Assembly: GCF_030272615.1 (NCBI RefSeq)
Contig: NC_081406.1
Location: 146,073,091-146,101,590, forward strand
Source: Cryptomeria japonica
Lineage: Eukaryota > Streptophyta > Pinopsida > Cupressales > Cupressaceae
Direction: 5' to 3'
DNA length: 28,500 bases
Below are positions 9,591-20,558 of the stretch, piece after piece (the stretch's first letter is position 1; each line of letters begins with the position of its first letter). The notes beneath the pieces are model-generated. The model saw only the letters and a list, made by a program, of their open reading frames with translations, was not told where the DNA came from and did not search any database. The position numbers were made by a program, and so were the translations under genes.

Positions 9591-11282
9591 TCAAGTCTCT
9601 GCCAGAGGAGCAGAAACCCCTAACCTGCCTCTCAAATACTCAAATGATTCCTTAGACAATGGTTTAGTGAATATATCTGCAATTTGCTCTTTAGTGTTCA
9701 CATAAACCAATTTGACTTCCCTTTCTTCCACCTTGTCCTTCAAAAAGTTATATTTTATTGATATGTGTTTAGTCTTAGAGTGAAATATCAGATTCTTAGA
9801 CATGTCAATAGTTGCAAATTTATCACAATAGATAACTACCAGTTGACTACAATTTACCTTGATATCCTTCAACATTTGCTTCATCCACAAGACTTGAGTG
9901 CAATTAGTTGCTGCTGCAACATATTCAACTTTTGTAGTAGATAAAGAAATGCATGACTGTTTTTTGCTGATCCATGTAACCAATTTCTTTCCAAGAAAGA
10001 AAACTCCACTAGAAGTGCTCTTCCTATCATTAGTATCTCCTACCCAATCTGAATCTGTATATACACATAAAGTGAACTCATCATCTCTAGAATATCATAA
10101 ACCATATTTTGTTGTTCCTTGCAAATACCGAAATATCCTCTTTACTGCACATTCATGATTTTATTTAGGATTACTTTGATATCTTGAAACAATAGTTACT
10201 GCATTCATAATATCTGGTCTAGTCTGATTTAAATATAACAAACCACCAATCATAGACTTATACCTTGTCGGATTTACCGATGTAGATGTATCTTTGATAG
10301 ATAATTTCTCACTTGTCACCATAGGAGTACTTACCGGTTTGGAATTATCCATACCAAACTTCTTTAGTAATTCCCTCAGATACTTAGTTTGACAAATAAA
10401 AGTGCCTTTGTTAGTTTGAGTAATCTACAAACCTAACAAAAATCTCATTTCACCAATCATGGACATTTCAAATGCATTCTTCATGTTAACAGAAAATTCC
10501 ATACACAATTTATCTTCACCTCCAAAAATGATATCATCAACAAATACTTCAATAATCAGAATAGCATCATCAGTGATCTTATAATATAAATTACTATCAC
10601 CACTTCCTTTACTAAAACCAAGCTTCAAAATATATTTATCCAACCTTGTATACCAAGCTCTAGGAGCTTGTTTCAAACCATATAAAGCTTTCCTTAATCT
10701 GCAAACCATATCTTTATCACCTGTCAGTGAAAATCCATCAAGTTGCTCAATGTATACTTCTTTCTCAAGTTCACCATTAAAAAATGCACATTTAACATCC
10801 ATTTGATAGACCTTATAGTTCTTATAAGCTGCATAGGCAAGAAATAGTCTAACAACTTCAATTCTAGCTATAGGTGTAAATGTCTCACCATAATCAATTC
10901 CTTCCATTTGAGAATATCCTTTACAAACCAGTCTAGCCTTGTTTCTTACAACTTGACCATCCTCAATCGCTTTATTCCTAAAAACCCATTTAGTTCCAAT
11001 AACATTCTTATTTTTAGGCCTGGGAACTAAAGTCCAAGTCTCATTCTTCTCTATCTGATCTAATTCATCTTCCATAGCCTTTAGCCAATGTTTATCTTTA
11101 CAAGCTTCAATAACAGATGTCAGTTCAATTTGAGAAATAAGACATGCCTCTTCATTTGCCAATCTTCTTCTTGTCATGACTCCCTTATTCCTATCTCCAA
11201 CGATTTGATCTTCAAAATGATTTAACCTTACATACCTTGGTGTCTTTTGAACTTCAGGTTCATTGTTTTGATCATCAGTCAA
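9591..11282 (-). pseudogene. Element A reverse transcriptase and RNase H (premature stops)
   Basis: One reading frame runs the whole way with internal stops near 10425, 10161 and 10095. RT (about 10425-11150) has the WTLVPRPKNKNVIGTKWVFR entry motif, the first catalytic Asp in [24 protein letters not shown] and the catalytic Asp pair in FVDDIIFGG. RNase H (9591-~10085) has the Ty1/copia landmarks SCISLSTTKVEYVAAATN, VIYCDK, FHSKTKHISIKYNF and ADIFTKPL, ending in LAET and a stop. Catalytic residues of RT are intact. The stops would truncate the protein after the RT core, so RNase H could only be made by readthrough. Confidence 0.92.
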
Positions 11283-12684
11283 AGTTGAATTTTTTGATTG
11301 TACCAGTGTAATTGTCTCAGTTTATTGTACCGGTTGAGGCATTACCGCTTCATCTACTATCATTTCCAATGTCAATTCCCTATCATATGATATAGAATGA
11401 TTTTTGTATTGCTCATCCACTTTCACATTTGTGCTCTCCATAATTTTCTGCAATATTTTGTATAACATCTATATGCTTTTCTTTGAATTGAATTTCCAAG
11501 AAATATCCCTTCATCACATCTAGGATCAAACTTCCCCATCAAATCATCCCATTTGATATAAAATTTACTTCCAAATTTTTTGAAATATTTAACAATAGGT
11601 GTATGTCCAAACCATAATTCATAAGGGGTCTTACCAGTTTCACCTTTGATGTGAAATCTGTTGAACGTGTAGACTATTGTACTCATTGCTTCTCTCTAGT
11701 AGATGTAAGGCAATTGGGCTTCCGTCGTCATAGTTCTTGCTGCATCCAAAATGGTTCTATTCTTTCTTTGCAGTACTCCATTTTGGTGAGGAATCCTAGG
11801 TGCAAATAACTATCTCCTAATTCTATTTGTCTCACAATAACTGTTAAATTCATGAGAAGTGAACTCACCACCTTGATCTAATCTCAGACATTTGATTTTC
11901 AATCTAGTTTCTGTTTCAACCTTTTCTTTAAAGATTTTGAATCTCTCAAAGGTTTCAGACTTCTCCCTAAGAAAAGTCACCCACATCATCCTAGAATAAT
12001 TATCAATAATCAACATGAAATAGCTATCACCTTGAAAGCTTCTAGTCCTTGTCAGACGACATAAGTCAGTGTGAATCAAATCAAGTACATCATTATATTT
12101 ATCATGTATGTTCTTGAAAGAAGTTCTAACTTGTTTTCCCATTTGACATTCCTCACTTACCGGATGATGAGGTTTCATAATATTAGGTATATCTCTAACT
12201 GCCTTAGTTGAACTAATCTTAACAATACAATCAAAATTAACATGACACAACCTCTTATGCCATAACCAACTCTCATCAATATGAGAAATCAAACATGTCT
12301 TATTACCAGTATTCAAGTGAAAGACATTACCTCCAGTCTGAGTACTAGTTGCAATCTCCAAACCAGTTTTGTTAATGATTTTGCATTTCCTATCTTTAAA
12401 CTGAAGTTGGAAACCCTTGTCCACCAATTGACCAACACTTAAAAGATTATTCTTTAAACTTTCTACATAATAGACATTATCAGTATTATGCTTGCCATCC
12501 AGAGAAATGATACTTCTACCTTTGATCATACATGGTTTGTCATCTCCAAATCTGACTTGACCACCATTGTATTCTTACAGGGACATAAATTTTCTTTTCT
12601 CTCCAGTCATATGAGGTGAGCATCCACTATCAATTACCCATTCATCCTTGTCTTCAACTTTTTCTCCCAAGGCCTTTTCATCAT
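11283..12684 (-). pseudogene. Element A protease and integrase (broken)
   Basis: Protease begins near 12640 with the Asp-Ser-Gly triad in VIDSGCSPHMTG and has one stop soon after. The frame open over 11810-12529 covers the linker (SLDGKHNTDNVYYVE, LLSVGQL) and the integrase N-terminus. Zinc ligands are His-His (HKRLCH) and one clear Cys (EECQMGK); the first Cys of the pair is replaced by Ser (VSEEC). Catalytic Asp residues are in LIHTDLC and LRLDQGGEF. After a stop at ~11810, the third catalytic residue position reads Gln (VLQRKN) instead of Glu. The C-terminal integrase region (11423-11686) ends in a frameshift. The enzyme is dead on several counts. Confidence 0.88.
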
Positions 12685-13664
12685 TCATGATAGCGGTTTT
12701 GGTTCATCTTCCTTTAAAGCATAGAACACCCATTCCTTTCCATTGCTGAATCCACTAGCAGAGTCTGCTGCTGGTTCATCCTCAGAGTCATTACTTACTC
12801 CTTCCTCATCCGCTATGTAGCATTGTTTACTTTTCTTGAATCTATATCTATTCTGATTAGGCTTAAATGATTTCTTAACTCTCTCTTCAAATCTTGCATT
12901 CCTTTTAGGACATCTAGATGCAAAATGACCAATCTTATTACATACAAAACATTTAAAAGGTATTTTTCCTTCATACTTACTTCCTATCGGTCCTTTAGGT
13001 ACTCTTCTAGCAAATAAGGCTTCAAGTTGCTCAAATTCTTCATCCTCTTTCCTCATATCTTCCAATTCTTTCATATATAAGAAATTCCAATCACTTTTGC
13101 TGGTAGATGATGATGCATGAAAAGAAGGTTCAGACTTTGCAGCTCTAGAATTTTCAAATTCTTCAAGCTCAAAAGCAGATAATTTCCCAATAAGAATGTC
13201 TCTATTAACTGAAGTGTTTGCCATTGTTCTCAATTCATTAATTGCACTTGCCTTCATCTTGTAAGCCGATGGAAGGGCTCTCAAGACTTTGGAAACTATT
13301 TCATCTTCACTTAGAGATCCTCCACAATATTGAATTCCCATAACAATCTCATTTACTCTTTCCATAAATACAACAATTCTTTCATTATCTTCCATCTTCA
13401 AGTTTTCATACCTTACTCGGTAACCATCAAGTTTAGCAATTTTGACAGTAGGATCACCTTCATTTAGGTTTTGCAATTTATCCCACATAACCTTTGCCAA
13501 TGATTTATCAGTTAATCCCATGATTTTTTGATTAGTAAGTGCACACAAGAGGGCTTCTCTAGCTCTGCAATGATTTTCAATATTTTTGTCTAGGTTTGTA
13601 GGAGCAGGATTGCCAGATGTCAGATCATAAGGTGTATATCCTTTCTCATTGATCTCCAAAAGAT
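12685..13664 (-). pseudogene. Element A gag, C-terminal part
   Basis: This is the larger part of a copia gag (UBN2-type nucleocapsid precursor). It carries the conserved REALLCALT, VMWDKLQNLNEG, RVRYENLKM, MERVNEI and GGSLSEDEIVSKVLRALP segments. An acidic coiled-coil-like stretch (about 13030-13090) follows, then an intact CCHC zinc knuckle, CFVCNKIGHFASRC (about 12909-12950), for RNA packaging. A basic then acidic tail follows and the frame stops at 12685, out of frame with protease. The first 15 codons of the apparent open frame (13665-13710) belong to element C's LTR; the true N-terminus is at 20381-20500. Confidence 0.92.
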
Positions 13665-14725
13665 TGTTGGTATTTTGGATGTGTTGCACTAGTTTTGTCA
13701 TTGATGTCAAAACTTGTCATCACCTATCAACACTTGGAGATCTTTAGTTATGTTCACCGACATGTTCAGTGACTTATGCACAGTCACCGATATCTAGTTC
13801 ACCGATAGGTTATATTGTTCATCGGCACTAAAGATGATCTGTTATCATTTGGAGATTACTTGGTTATGTCAAAGACATTGTTTGGACACTTTGTTTTGGT
13901 GATTTGGTCATTGGTCTAATCAAGTTTGCATATTTGCTATTACCGGCAAATAGGTCTAGGTTATGGACCAGCAAGCATTATCTATTCCAGATCAGCACAA
14001 CACGTTATGGAGATGATTTGTTATTATTGTAAATGCATTGAGCCAACATGATGCATCGCATATTGATTCATTTGTAATTGATTTAATTGTAATATTCTTT
14101 GTAAGCCAACCTACACATTTGGTCTTAGGTTTTGGTATATATGTAAGATCTCATTTGTGAGATTATGTAAGAAGGTGTGATAGAGGATTGTAATAAGGTA
14201 TATGCGAATATAAGCCGAGCTATACATTTAGACATCATTTGAAGATTCAAGGAAGGTTTGGAGAAGGAAATTAGAGCTTAACCAGTACTGAATCCAGCAT
14301 ATGAAGATGCTATTTTGAGCAATACATTGTCATTGGATTTAATCATCCAATTGTAGTCAGTGTGACTCCTATTTTGTGATTGAGCAGTGATCTCTAGGCA
14401 GTTGGCCTCTCTGCATGTGCATACCCCATATTGTACACACATACTATATGTAGTAGTATCATCTGATTGTGAGTAAGGTTTCCCACCGTGGTTTTTCCCC
14501 TTACAGGGTTTCCACGTACAAATCTCTCTGTTATGTGTTGTGGATGTTATTTGTCTTTCTGTTTCATGCATTAAACATTACCAGTATTGTAATTAACTGT
14601 TAAACTGTCAACCGACATAAAGTTTGGTTTACCGGTATTATGCATTAAGTTTGTTTAAGTTATATTTGGATGAAATTAATAGACAACTGATTCACCCCCC
14701 TCTCAGTTTTCTCCAGGTCCTAACA
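13665..14725 (+). repeat. Element C 5' LTR
   Basis: 1,061 bp, TGTTGG...TAACA. U3 contains TTGTCATTGATGTCAA (13695-13710); a TATA box lies at 14136-14142; the R/U5 part has a CTGCATGTGCA inverted-repeat remnant (14410-14423), a CCCACCGTGGTTTTTCC block (~14482-14500) and the ATTCACCCCCCTCTCAG end motif (14692-14706). It matches the 3' LTR at 19316-20380. Confidence 0.95.
14136..14142 (+). promoter_or_regulatory. Probable TATA box of element C 5' LTR
   Basis: TATATAT is followed by GTAAGATCTCA. The same context (TATA, then a GAGATC/AGATCT word) occurs at the matching place in the LTRs of A (21194-21200 and 7485-7491, minus), B (23643-23649, minus), C's 3' copy (19786-19792) and S3 (24012-24019). 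Conservation across families supports a promoter role; transcription start is not determined. Confidence 0.6.
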
Positions 14726-14727
14726 AT

Positions 14728-14740
14728 TGGTATCAGAGCC
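14728..14740 (+). other. Element C primer-binding site (initiator Met-tRNA)
   Basis: TGGTATCAGAGCC begins two bases after the 5' LTR end (TAACA|AT|TGG). This is the standard plant copia PBS complementary to the 3' end of tRNA-iMet, which primes minus-strand synthesis. Confidence 0.95.
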
Positions 14741-14782
14741 TAGTCCTCTTTGTGCAGAAGTTTAACAACTTGAGGAGATTCT

Positions 14783-15892
14783 ATGGCAACTAACTATTTC
14801 AAGAAGGATAGTCCGAAGCTTGATGTAACTAACTATGGTATATGGAAGATCAGAATGGAGACACATTTGAATTGCATTGGAAAAGACATATGGGATGTTA
14901 CAAAGAATGGCTATTTTGGTCCTACTCAAAGTCAACCTAATCCACCAACCTGGGATGAAGATCAGGAGAATGATTGCAAAAAAAGAGAAGCACTTTTGAG
15001 CGCATTGTCAGATCAGCAAATCATGGGATTATCAGACTAATCTACTGCTAAAGCTATTTGGGACAAATTGGAAACATTGAATGAAGGTGATACCATAGTC
15101 AAAATTCCAAAACTGGAATGCTTCTGGGTTAGGTATGAAAATCTAAAAATGGAAGAAGATGAAAGGATTTCTGCTTTTATGGAAAGAGTAAATAAAATTG
15201 TTTTGGGTATACAATGTTGTGGAGGATCCTTAAGTGAAGATGAAATTGTTTCTAAATTTTTAAGAGCATTGCCACCGACATATAAAATGAAATTAACTTC
15301 TATTAATAAATTGAGAACAATGCTTAATACATTAGTATCTAGAGATACTTTGGTTGTAAAACTTTCAGCTTTTGAACTTGAGGAATTTGGTGTCGTTGCT
15401 ACAATTAAGACAGATTTAGCTTTTAAGGCATCATCATCATCTGCAACATCATCATCAGCATCTAAGAAATCTAATTAGAAAGCACTCTATGCTAGAGAAC
15501 TTGAAGAAATCAGAAGAGAGAATGAAGAACTGGAAGAACTTGAAGCACTATTTGCAATGAAAATGCCTAAATGTCTAGTTGGAAGTAAGTATGAAGGTAA
15601 AGCACCATTTAAATGTTTTAACTATAATAAAATTGGTCATATGGAATCTACGTGGCTTGATAGACATACGTGGCCTGATAGACATGCAAGATTGAAAGAA
15701 GAAGCTAAAAGAACATATAAGCCTAACCTTGAATATCAGAGATACATATTTAACAAGAATAGAGACAAATCAAGTTATTATGTTGATGAAGGAGTAACTG
15801 ATGATTCTGATGAGGAACTGAGAGACAATGGATGGTCTTTTGTTTCTATAACAGAAGATAAACTGACACCTACTATTCAACTGGTAGTGTAG
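14783..15892 (+). pseudogene. Element C gag (nonsense-interrupted, degenerate zinc knuckle)
   Basis: It starts at ATG 14783, 42 bases after the PBS. Early residues carry the copia gag signature (PKLDVTNYGIWKIRMETHL), then REALLSALSDQQIMGLSD, IWDKLETLNEG, MERVNKI, GGSLSEDEIVSKFLRALP and an acidic coiled-coil-like stretch. In-frame stops lie at 15038-15040, 15476-15478 and 15890-15892, all in the same frame, so the reading frame itself is preserved. The zinc knuckle at about 15610-15660 is degraded: CFNYNKIGHMESTW has lost the second and fourth Cys ligands. An 18-bp tandem duplication (15650-15667 and 15668-15685) follows inside it. Nucleic-acid binding by this gag would be impaired even without the stops. 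Confidence 0.92.
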
Positions 15893-16159
15893 GCCGTGAC
15901 AACTAAAATTGAAGAAAAGGATGAATGGATCATTGATTCCGGATGTTCACATCATATGACTAGTGATAAAAGTAAATTCTTAACTTTTCAGGAATACAAT
16001 GGAGGTCTAGTAAGATTTGGGGATGATAAAGCTTGTTTGATTAAAGGAAAAGGCACTATATCTTTTGATGGTAAGCACAATACTGATAATGTTTACTATG
16101 TTGAAGGTTTGAAGCATAATCTTTTGAGTGTTGGTCAATTAGTTGAAAAGGGATTTTAG
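15893..16159 (+). pseudogene. Element C protease
   Basis: This is in the same frame as gag. The active-site triad Asp-Ser-Gly (IDSGCSHHMT, codons at 15934-15942) is intact, followed by VRFGDDKACLIKGKGT and SLLSVGQL-like segments. The frame stops at 16157-16159, within the linker to integrase. Aspartic proteases of this class act as dimers to cut the Gag-Pol polyprotein; this short domain looks complete but is bracketed by stops on both sides. Confidence 0.88.
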
Positions 16160-17300
16160 TTACAATTCAAGAATGGTAAATGCAAAATCATGAACAAAAC
16201 TGGTTTGGAGATTGCAACCTGTAATCAAACTAGAGGTAACATCTTTCATTTGAATAACAATGAGAAAGCATGTTTGATTGCACATATTGATGAGAGTTGG
16301 TTATGACATAAGAGACTTTGTTATGTAGATTTTGATTGCATTGTGAAGATTAGTACAACTAAGGAAGTAAGGGATTTACCTAATATTGTTAAACCTCACA
16401 ATCTGGTATGTAAGGAATGTCAATTTGGAAAGGAAGTTAGAACAAATTTTAAAAGTATTCCAGATAAATCTAATAATGTTCTTGACTTAATTCATACTAA
16501 TTTATGTGGTCCAACAAGAACTAGAAGTTTACAAGGAGATAGATAGTTTATGCTAATCATTGATGATTATTCGAGAATGTGTTGGGTTACTTTTCTCAGG
16601 GAGAAATCAGAAGCTTTTGGGAAATTCAAATTATTCAAAGTGATGGTAGAAAATGAAATCGGTAAGAAAATCAAATGTTTGAGATCAGATCAAGGAGGTG
16701 AATTCACATCTAAGGAATTTAATTCATTCTGTGAAGTGAATGGAATCAGAAGATAGTTATCAACACCTTAGACACCCCAACAGAATGGAGTTGTGGAAAG
16801 GAAGAACAAAACTATTCTGGATACAACCAGAAGCATGATATCAGAAGAAAACCTACCTCATGTATATTGGAGAGAAGCAGTGAATACAACGGTTTATACA
16901 TTCAACAAAGTTCACATCAAAGGTGAAACCGATAAGACCCCTCATGAAATATGGTTTGGTAATACTCCTACTCTTAAATATTTCAGAATATTTGGAAGCA
17001 AATGTTATATTAGGAGAGATCATTATATTGGAAAATTTGACCCTAGAAGTGATGAAGGAATATTTATTGGTTATTCATCTAAGAGAAAGGCATATAGATG
17101 TTTTAACAAGAGCTTGCAAAAAATTGTTGAGAGTGCAAATGTGAAGATTGATGAACAGTTTAGAGGTAATTCAAGGTCAAAAAACTCTGAACCGACAATA
17201 GAGATAATCACAAATGAACCTACAATGAGTACACCAGTACATAATGTTGATCCAATCACACCGACATCATCAGAGAATTCTACAGTGTCTGAAGAACAAC
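16160..17300 (+). pseudogene. Element C integrase (catalytic and zinc residues lost)
   Basis: Integrase motifs run in the gag frame with stops near 16305, 16545, 16755 and 16770. The zinc-binding N-terminus keeps the first His (HKRL) and both Cys (VCKECQFGK), but the second His reads Tyr (LCYVDF). The first catalytic Asp position reads Asn (LIHTNLCG). The second Asp (LRSDQGGEF) and the Glu (VVERKNKT) remain. The C-terminal region has PHEIWFGN and GSKCYIRRD motifs. It is inactive by substitutions as well as by stops. Confidence 0.9.
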
Positions 17301-18419
17301 AACAAGTAAATACACCCAGCTATGTAAGATTGAATCACTCTGAAAGTCAGATAATTAGGAACAAGTATCAAGGAGTTATGACAAGAGGAAGACTGACAAA
17401 TGAAGAGGTATGTGTAATTTCTCAAATTGAACCAGCATTCATTATTGAGACATGTGAAGATAAACATTGGATTAAAGCTATGGAAGATGAATTGGAACAA
17501 ATTGAAAAGAATAACTCATGGACTTTGGTTCCCCGGCCTAAAAAACAAAAATGGAATTAGAACTGAATGGGTATTCAGAAATAAACTTAATGAAGATGGT
17601 AAGGTAATTAGAAACAAATAAAGATTAGTGTGTAAGGGATATTCTCAAAAGGAAGGAATTAATTACAATGAAACCTTTGCACCAGTAGCTAGAATTGAGG
17701 CAGTCAGACTATTCTTAGTTTTTGCAGCACACAAGAACTATAAAGTATATCAAATGGATGTTAAATGTGCATTTCTGAATGGTGATATTGAAGAGAAAGT
17801 TTACATTGAACAACCTGATGGATTTTCTTTGACAGATGACAAAGATATGTCTTGCAGGTTAAGGAAAGCTTTATATGAATTAAAGCAAGCTCCAAGAGCT
17901 TGGTATGCTAGATTGGGCAAATATATTTTGAAGCTTGGTTACATTAAAGGTAATGCTGACAACAACTTATACTACAAAGTGACTAATGATGACATCTTTG
18001 TAATTGAAGTTTTTGTTGATGATATCATTTTTGGAGGAGTAGGAAGAATTTGAAATGTCTATGATTGGAGAGATAAAATTCTTCTTAGGATTGCAGATTT
18101 CACAGACTGATAAAGGTTTATTCATAAATCAATCAAAGTACTTGAAGGAATTACTTAAGAAATTTGACATGGAAAACTCTAAACCAGTAAGTACACCTAT
18201 GACTACAACTGATAAACTATCTTTGAAGGATGAATCAACACTTGTTAATCCGATTAGGTACAAGTCTATGATTGGATGTTTACTGTACTTGACTCAAACA
18301 AGACCTGATATTATGAATGCAATATGTATTGTTTCAAGATTTCAGAGTAATCCTAAAGAAAAACATGAATCAGCAATGAAAAGGATTTTCCGGTATCTAC
18401 AAGGCACAACAAATCTTGG
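17301..18419 (+). pseudogene. Element C reverse transcriptase (frameshifted, internal deletion)
   Basis: The integrase frame enters the RT connection (LNHSESQI, HWIKAMEDELEQIEKNNSWTLVP) and shifts at an A-run near 17540. The next frame runs from about 17545 to 18053 with one stop (17619-17621). It contains the first catalytic Asp ([12 protein letters not shown]), LKQAPRAWY and the catalytic Asp pair (FVDDIIFGG). Immediately after this motif about 40 bases are missing relative to A and B (near 18040), giving a second frameshift. The rest of RT (18055 on: MSMIGEIKFFLGLQ, KYLKELLKKF, NPIRYKSMIGCLLYLTQTRP) is intact. Catalytic residues survive. Confidence 0.92.
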
Positions 18420-18929
18420 TTTATGGTATCCTAAAGATGAAAATTTTGATTTATGTGCATACACATGCAAATTGGGAAAGAGATGTAGATGACAGAAAAA
18501 GCACCATTGGTGGGAGCATTTTTCCTTGGTAGCAGATTGATTTCATGGTTGAGCAAGAAATAGAGTTGCACATCTTTATCAACAACAGAATTAGAATATG
18601 TTGTAGCAGCAACTAACTATACACAGGTATTATAGATTAAGCAAATGTTGAAGGACATAAAGGTAAAATGCAAAGAACCTATAACCATTTACTGTGATAA
18701 TATGGAAGAAATTGATATATCTAAGAATCCAGTATTTCACTCTAAAACTAAACACGTTTCTATCAAATTTAATTTTCTAAACGAGAATGTTGAAGTAAAA
18801 GAAGTGAAACTGGTTTATGTGAATAATAAAGAGCAAATTGCAAATACTTTTACTAAGTCTTTGCCTAAGGAAACTTTTGAATATCTAAGAGAGAAGCTTG
18901 GAGTTATACCCTCACTGGTAGAGACTTAG
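18420..18929 (+). pseudogene. Element C RNase H (frameshifted)
   Basis: After a frameshift near 18470 the RNase H domain reads VDDRKSTIGGSIFLGSRLIS, then two stops (near 18567 and 18632). It continues with the second acidic motif (SLSTTELEYVAAAT), the third (TIYCDN) and the copia C-terminus FHSKTKHVSIKFNFLN ... ANTFTKSLPKETF, ending in LVET and a stop at 18927-18929. RNase H removes the RNA strand of the replication hybrid. The first acidic motif region (LCAYTCK) has Cys where family members have Asp, so the active site is also damaged. Confidence 0.88.
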
Positions 18930-19315
18930 ACAGTTGATGCTTGGCATCAAACCGATAGAATTAACAGAGAAATCTTTTTTCCAGTTTTGATGAGGAGAGC
19001 TACTTCTCAGGGGGAGTAGTTGGATAAATTGGATAAGTTGGTATTTTGTAATAAGTTCTATGAACTGTTTATATCTGGTTTTTGTATTGCTTTGGCATTT
19101 GATGTCAAAGGGGGATAGATATCTATGGAAAAACACATTATCTTTTAGGGGTGAGATTATTCATTGGGGGAGAGTTTGTTGCTCTTTGTATTTGTATTTT
19201 TGGTTAATGATCCCATCTCTTTGGGAGATTATTGGTTTTTCATTTTTGGCATTTCTGCTTTGGCACTTAGATGGTTTTTCCATCTTGTGTTGCCATCAAT
19301 GCCAAAGGGGGAGAT
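18930..19315 (+). other. Element C 3' untranslated region with reiterated PPT-like tracts
   Basis: The 386 bp between the polyprotein stop and the 3' LTR is non-coding. Purine tracts resembling the true PPT recur at 19006-19019, 19106-19118, 19143-19157, 19164-19175 and 19221-19229. Two are followed by TTGTTG or TATTGG, like the PPT/LTR-start junction. Open frames here (for example 19060-19422) cross into the LTR and are not genes. Confidence 0.8.
19304..19314 (+). other. Element C polypurine tract
   Basis: AAAGGGGGAGA lies one base before the TGTTGG of the 3' LTR. This is the expected position and composition for the plus-strand primer. Confidence 0.93.
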
Positions 19316-20380
19316 TGTTGGTATTTGGATGTGTTGCATTGGTTTTGTCATTGATGTTAATACTTGTCAACACCTATCAGCACTTGGAGATCTTTGGTTA
19401 TGTTCACCGACATGTTCAGTGACTTATGTACAGTCACCGGTATCTGGTTCGCCGACAGGTTATATTGTCCACTGACATTGAGGATGATCTGTTATCATCT
19501 GGAGATTACTTGGTTATGTCGAAGACATTGTTTGGACACTTTTTTTTGGTGATTTGGTCATTAGTCTAATCGAGTTTGCATATTTGCTGTTACCGGCAAA
19601 TAGGTCTAGGTTATGGATCGACAAGCATTATCTATTCCAGATCAGCACGACACATTATGGAGATGACTTGTTATTATTGTAAATGCATTGAGTCGACATG
19701 ATGCATCGCATATTGATCCATTTGTAATTGATTTAATTGTAATATTCTTTGTAAGCCGACCTACACATTTGGTCTTAGGTTTTGGTATATATGTAAGATC
19801 TCATTTGTGAGATTATGTAAGAAGGTGTGATAGAGGATTGTAATAAGGTATATGCGAATATAAGCAGAGCTATACACACAAACATCATTTGAAGATTCAA
19901 GGAAGGTTTGGAGAAGGCAATCAGAGCTTAACCGATACTGAATCTAGCATATGAAGATGCTATTTTGAGTAGTACATTATCATTGGATTTAATCATCCAA
20001 TTGTAGTCAGTGTGACTCCCATTTTGTGATTGAGTAGTGAACTCTAGGCAGTTGGCCTTTCTGCATGTGCAGACCCCATATTGTACACACGTACTATCTG
20101 TAGTAGTATCATCTGATTGTGGGTAAGGTTTCCCACCATGGTTTTTCCCCTTACAGGGTTTCCACATACAAATCTATGTGTTATGTGTTGTGGATGTTAT
20201 TTGTCTTTTTGTTTCATGCATTAAATATTTTTGGTATTACAATTAACTGTTAAAATATCAATTGGCATAAAGTTTGGGTTTATCAGTATTATGCATTAAG
20301 TTTGGTTAAGTTATATTTGGATGAAATTAATAGACAACTGAATTACCCCCCCCCCTCTTAGTTGCCTTTGGGTCCTAATA
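19316..20380 (+). repeat. Element C 3' LTR
   Basis: 1,065 bp, starting TGTTGGTATT and ending TAATA (5' copy ends TAACA), followed by the target duplication AAGAT. It contains TTGTCATTGATGTTAA (19346-19361), a TATA box at 19786-19792, the perfect inverted repeat TCTGCATGTGCAGA (20060-20073) and a C-run of 10 near 20346-20355. Confidence 0.95.
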
Positions 20381-20500
20381 AAGATCCTTGCCAAGACATC
20401 TAAGATGAGTCCCCATTCGGATTTTCCATATCCCATAATTTGTTCCATCAAGCTTAGGGATTTCTCTTCTGAAAATAGTTGTCGGTGGACTAGTTTCCAC
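20381..20500 (-). pseudogene. Element A gag, N-terminal part (start codon lost)
   Basis: Minus-strand translation from 20500 gives the gag N-terminus (PKLDGTNYGIWKIRMGTHL), and its last codons join in frame to the remainder at 13664. C therefore split A's gag without disturbing the codon phase other than by its own length. The position of the initiator (20498-20500) reads GTG; the corresponding codon in element B (23002-23004) is ATG. Element A may therefore lack a normal gag start, unless another upstream codon is used. Confidence 0.88.
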
Positions 20501-20544
20501 AAGATCTACCTCAAGCGGTTAAGCTTTTGCAAAAGAGGACCAAA

Positions 20545-20556
20545 GCTTTGATACCA
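20545..20556 (-). other. Element A primer-binding site (variant)
   Basis: Minus strand TGGTATCAAAGC lies two bases from the LTR end. It differs by one base from the iMet PBS of element C and is identical to B's. Confidence 0.85.
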
Positions 20557-20558
20557 AT

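Larger units (their letters stand above)
13665..20380 (+). mobile_element. Ty1/copia element C (full-length, two LTRs, inserted in element A's gag)
   Basis: This complete 6,716-bp element is plus strand: 5' LTR 13665-14725, PBS 14728-14740, gag from 14783, protease, integrase, RT, RNase H to 18929, polypurine tract 19304-19314, 3' LTR 19316-20380. It is flanked by the perfect 5-bp target duplication AAGAT (13660-13664 and 20381-20385). LTRs are ~91-95% alike by eye, most differences being transitions. The polyprotein is interrupted by many stops and at least three frameshifts. The domain order (integrase before RT) assigns it to Ty1/copia. Confidence 0.96.

Noticed and set aside
12600-12700. 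Programmed frameshift between gag and protease in element A
   Set aside because: Element C has gag and protease in one frame and B's junction is similar; no slippery site is evident, so this is probably decay.
13665-13710. Start codon at 13710 for element A's gag
   Set aside because: These codons lie in element C's LTR; the true gag N-terminus is at 20381-20500, joined across the insertion.
19060-19475. Overlapping frames with hydrophobic residues downstream of element C
   Set aside because: They span the 3' UTR and the LTR start; the T- and G-rich sequence produces Phe/Leu/Trp-rich translations by chance.
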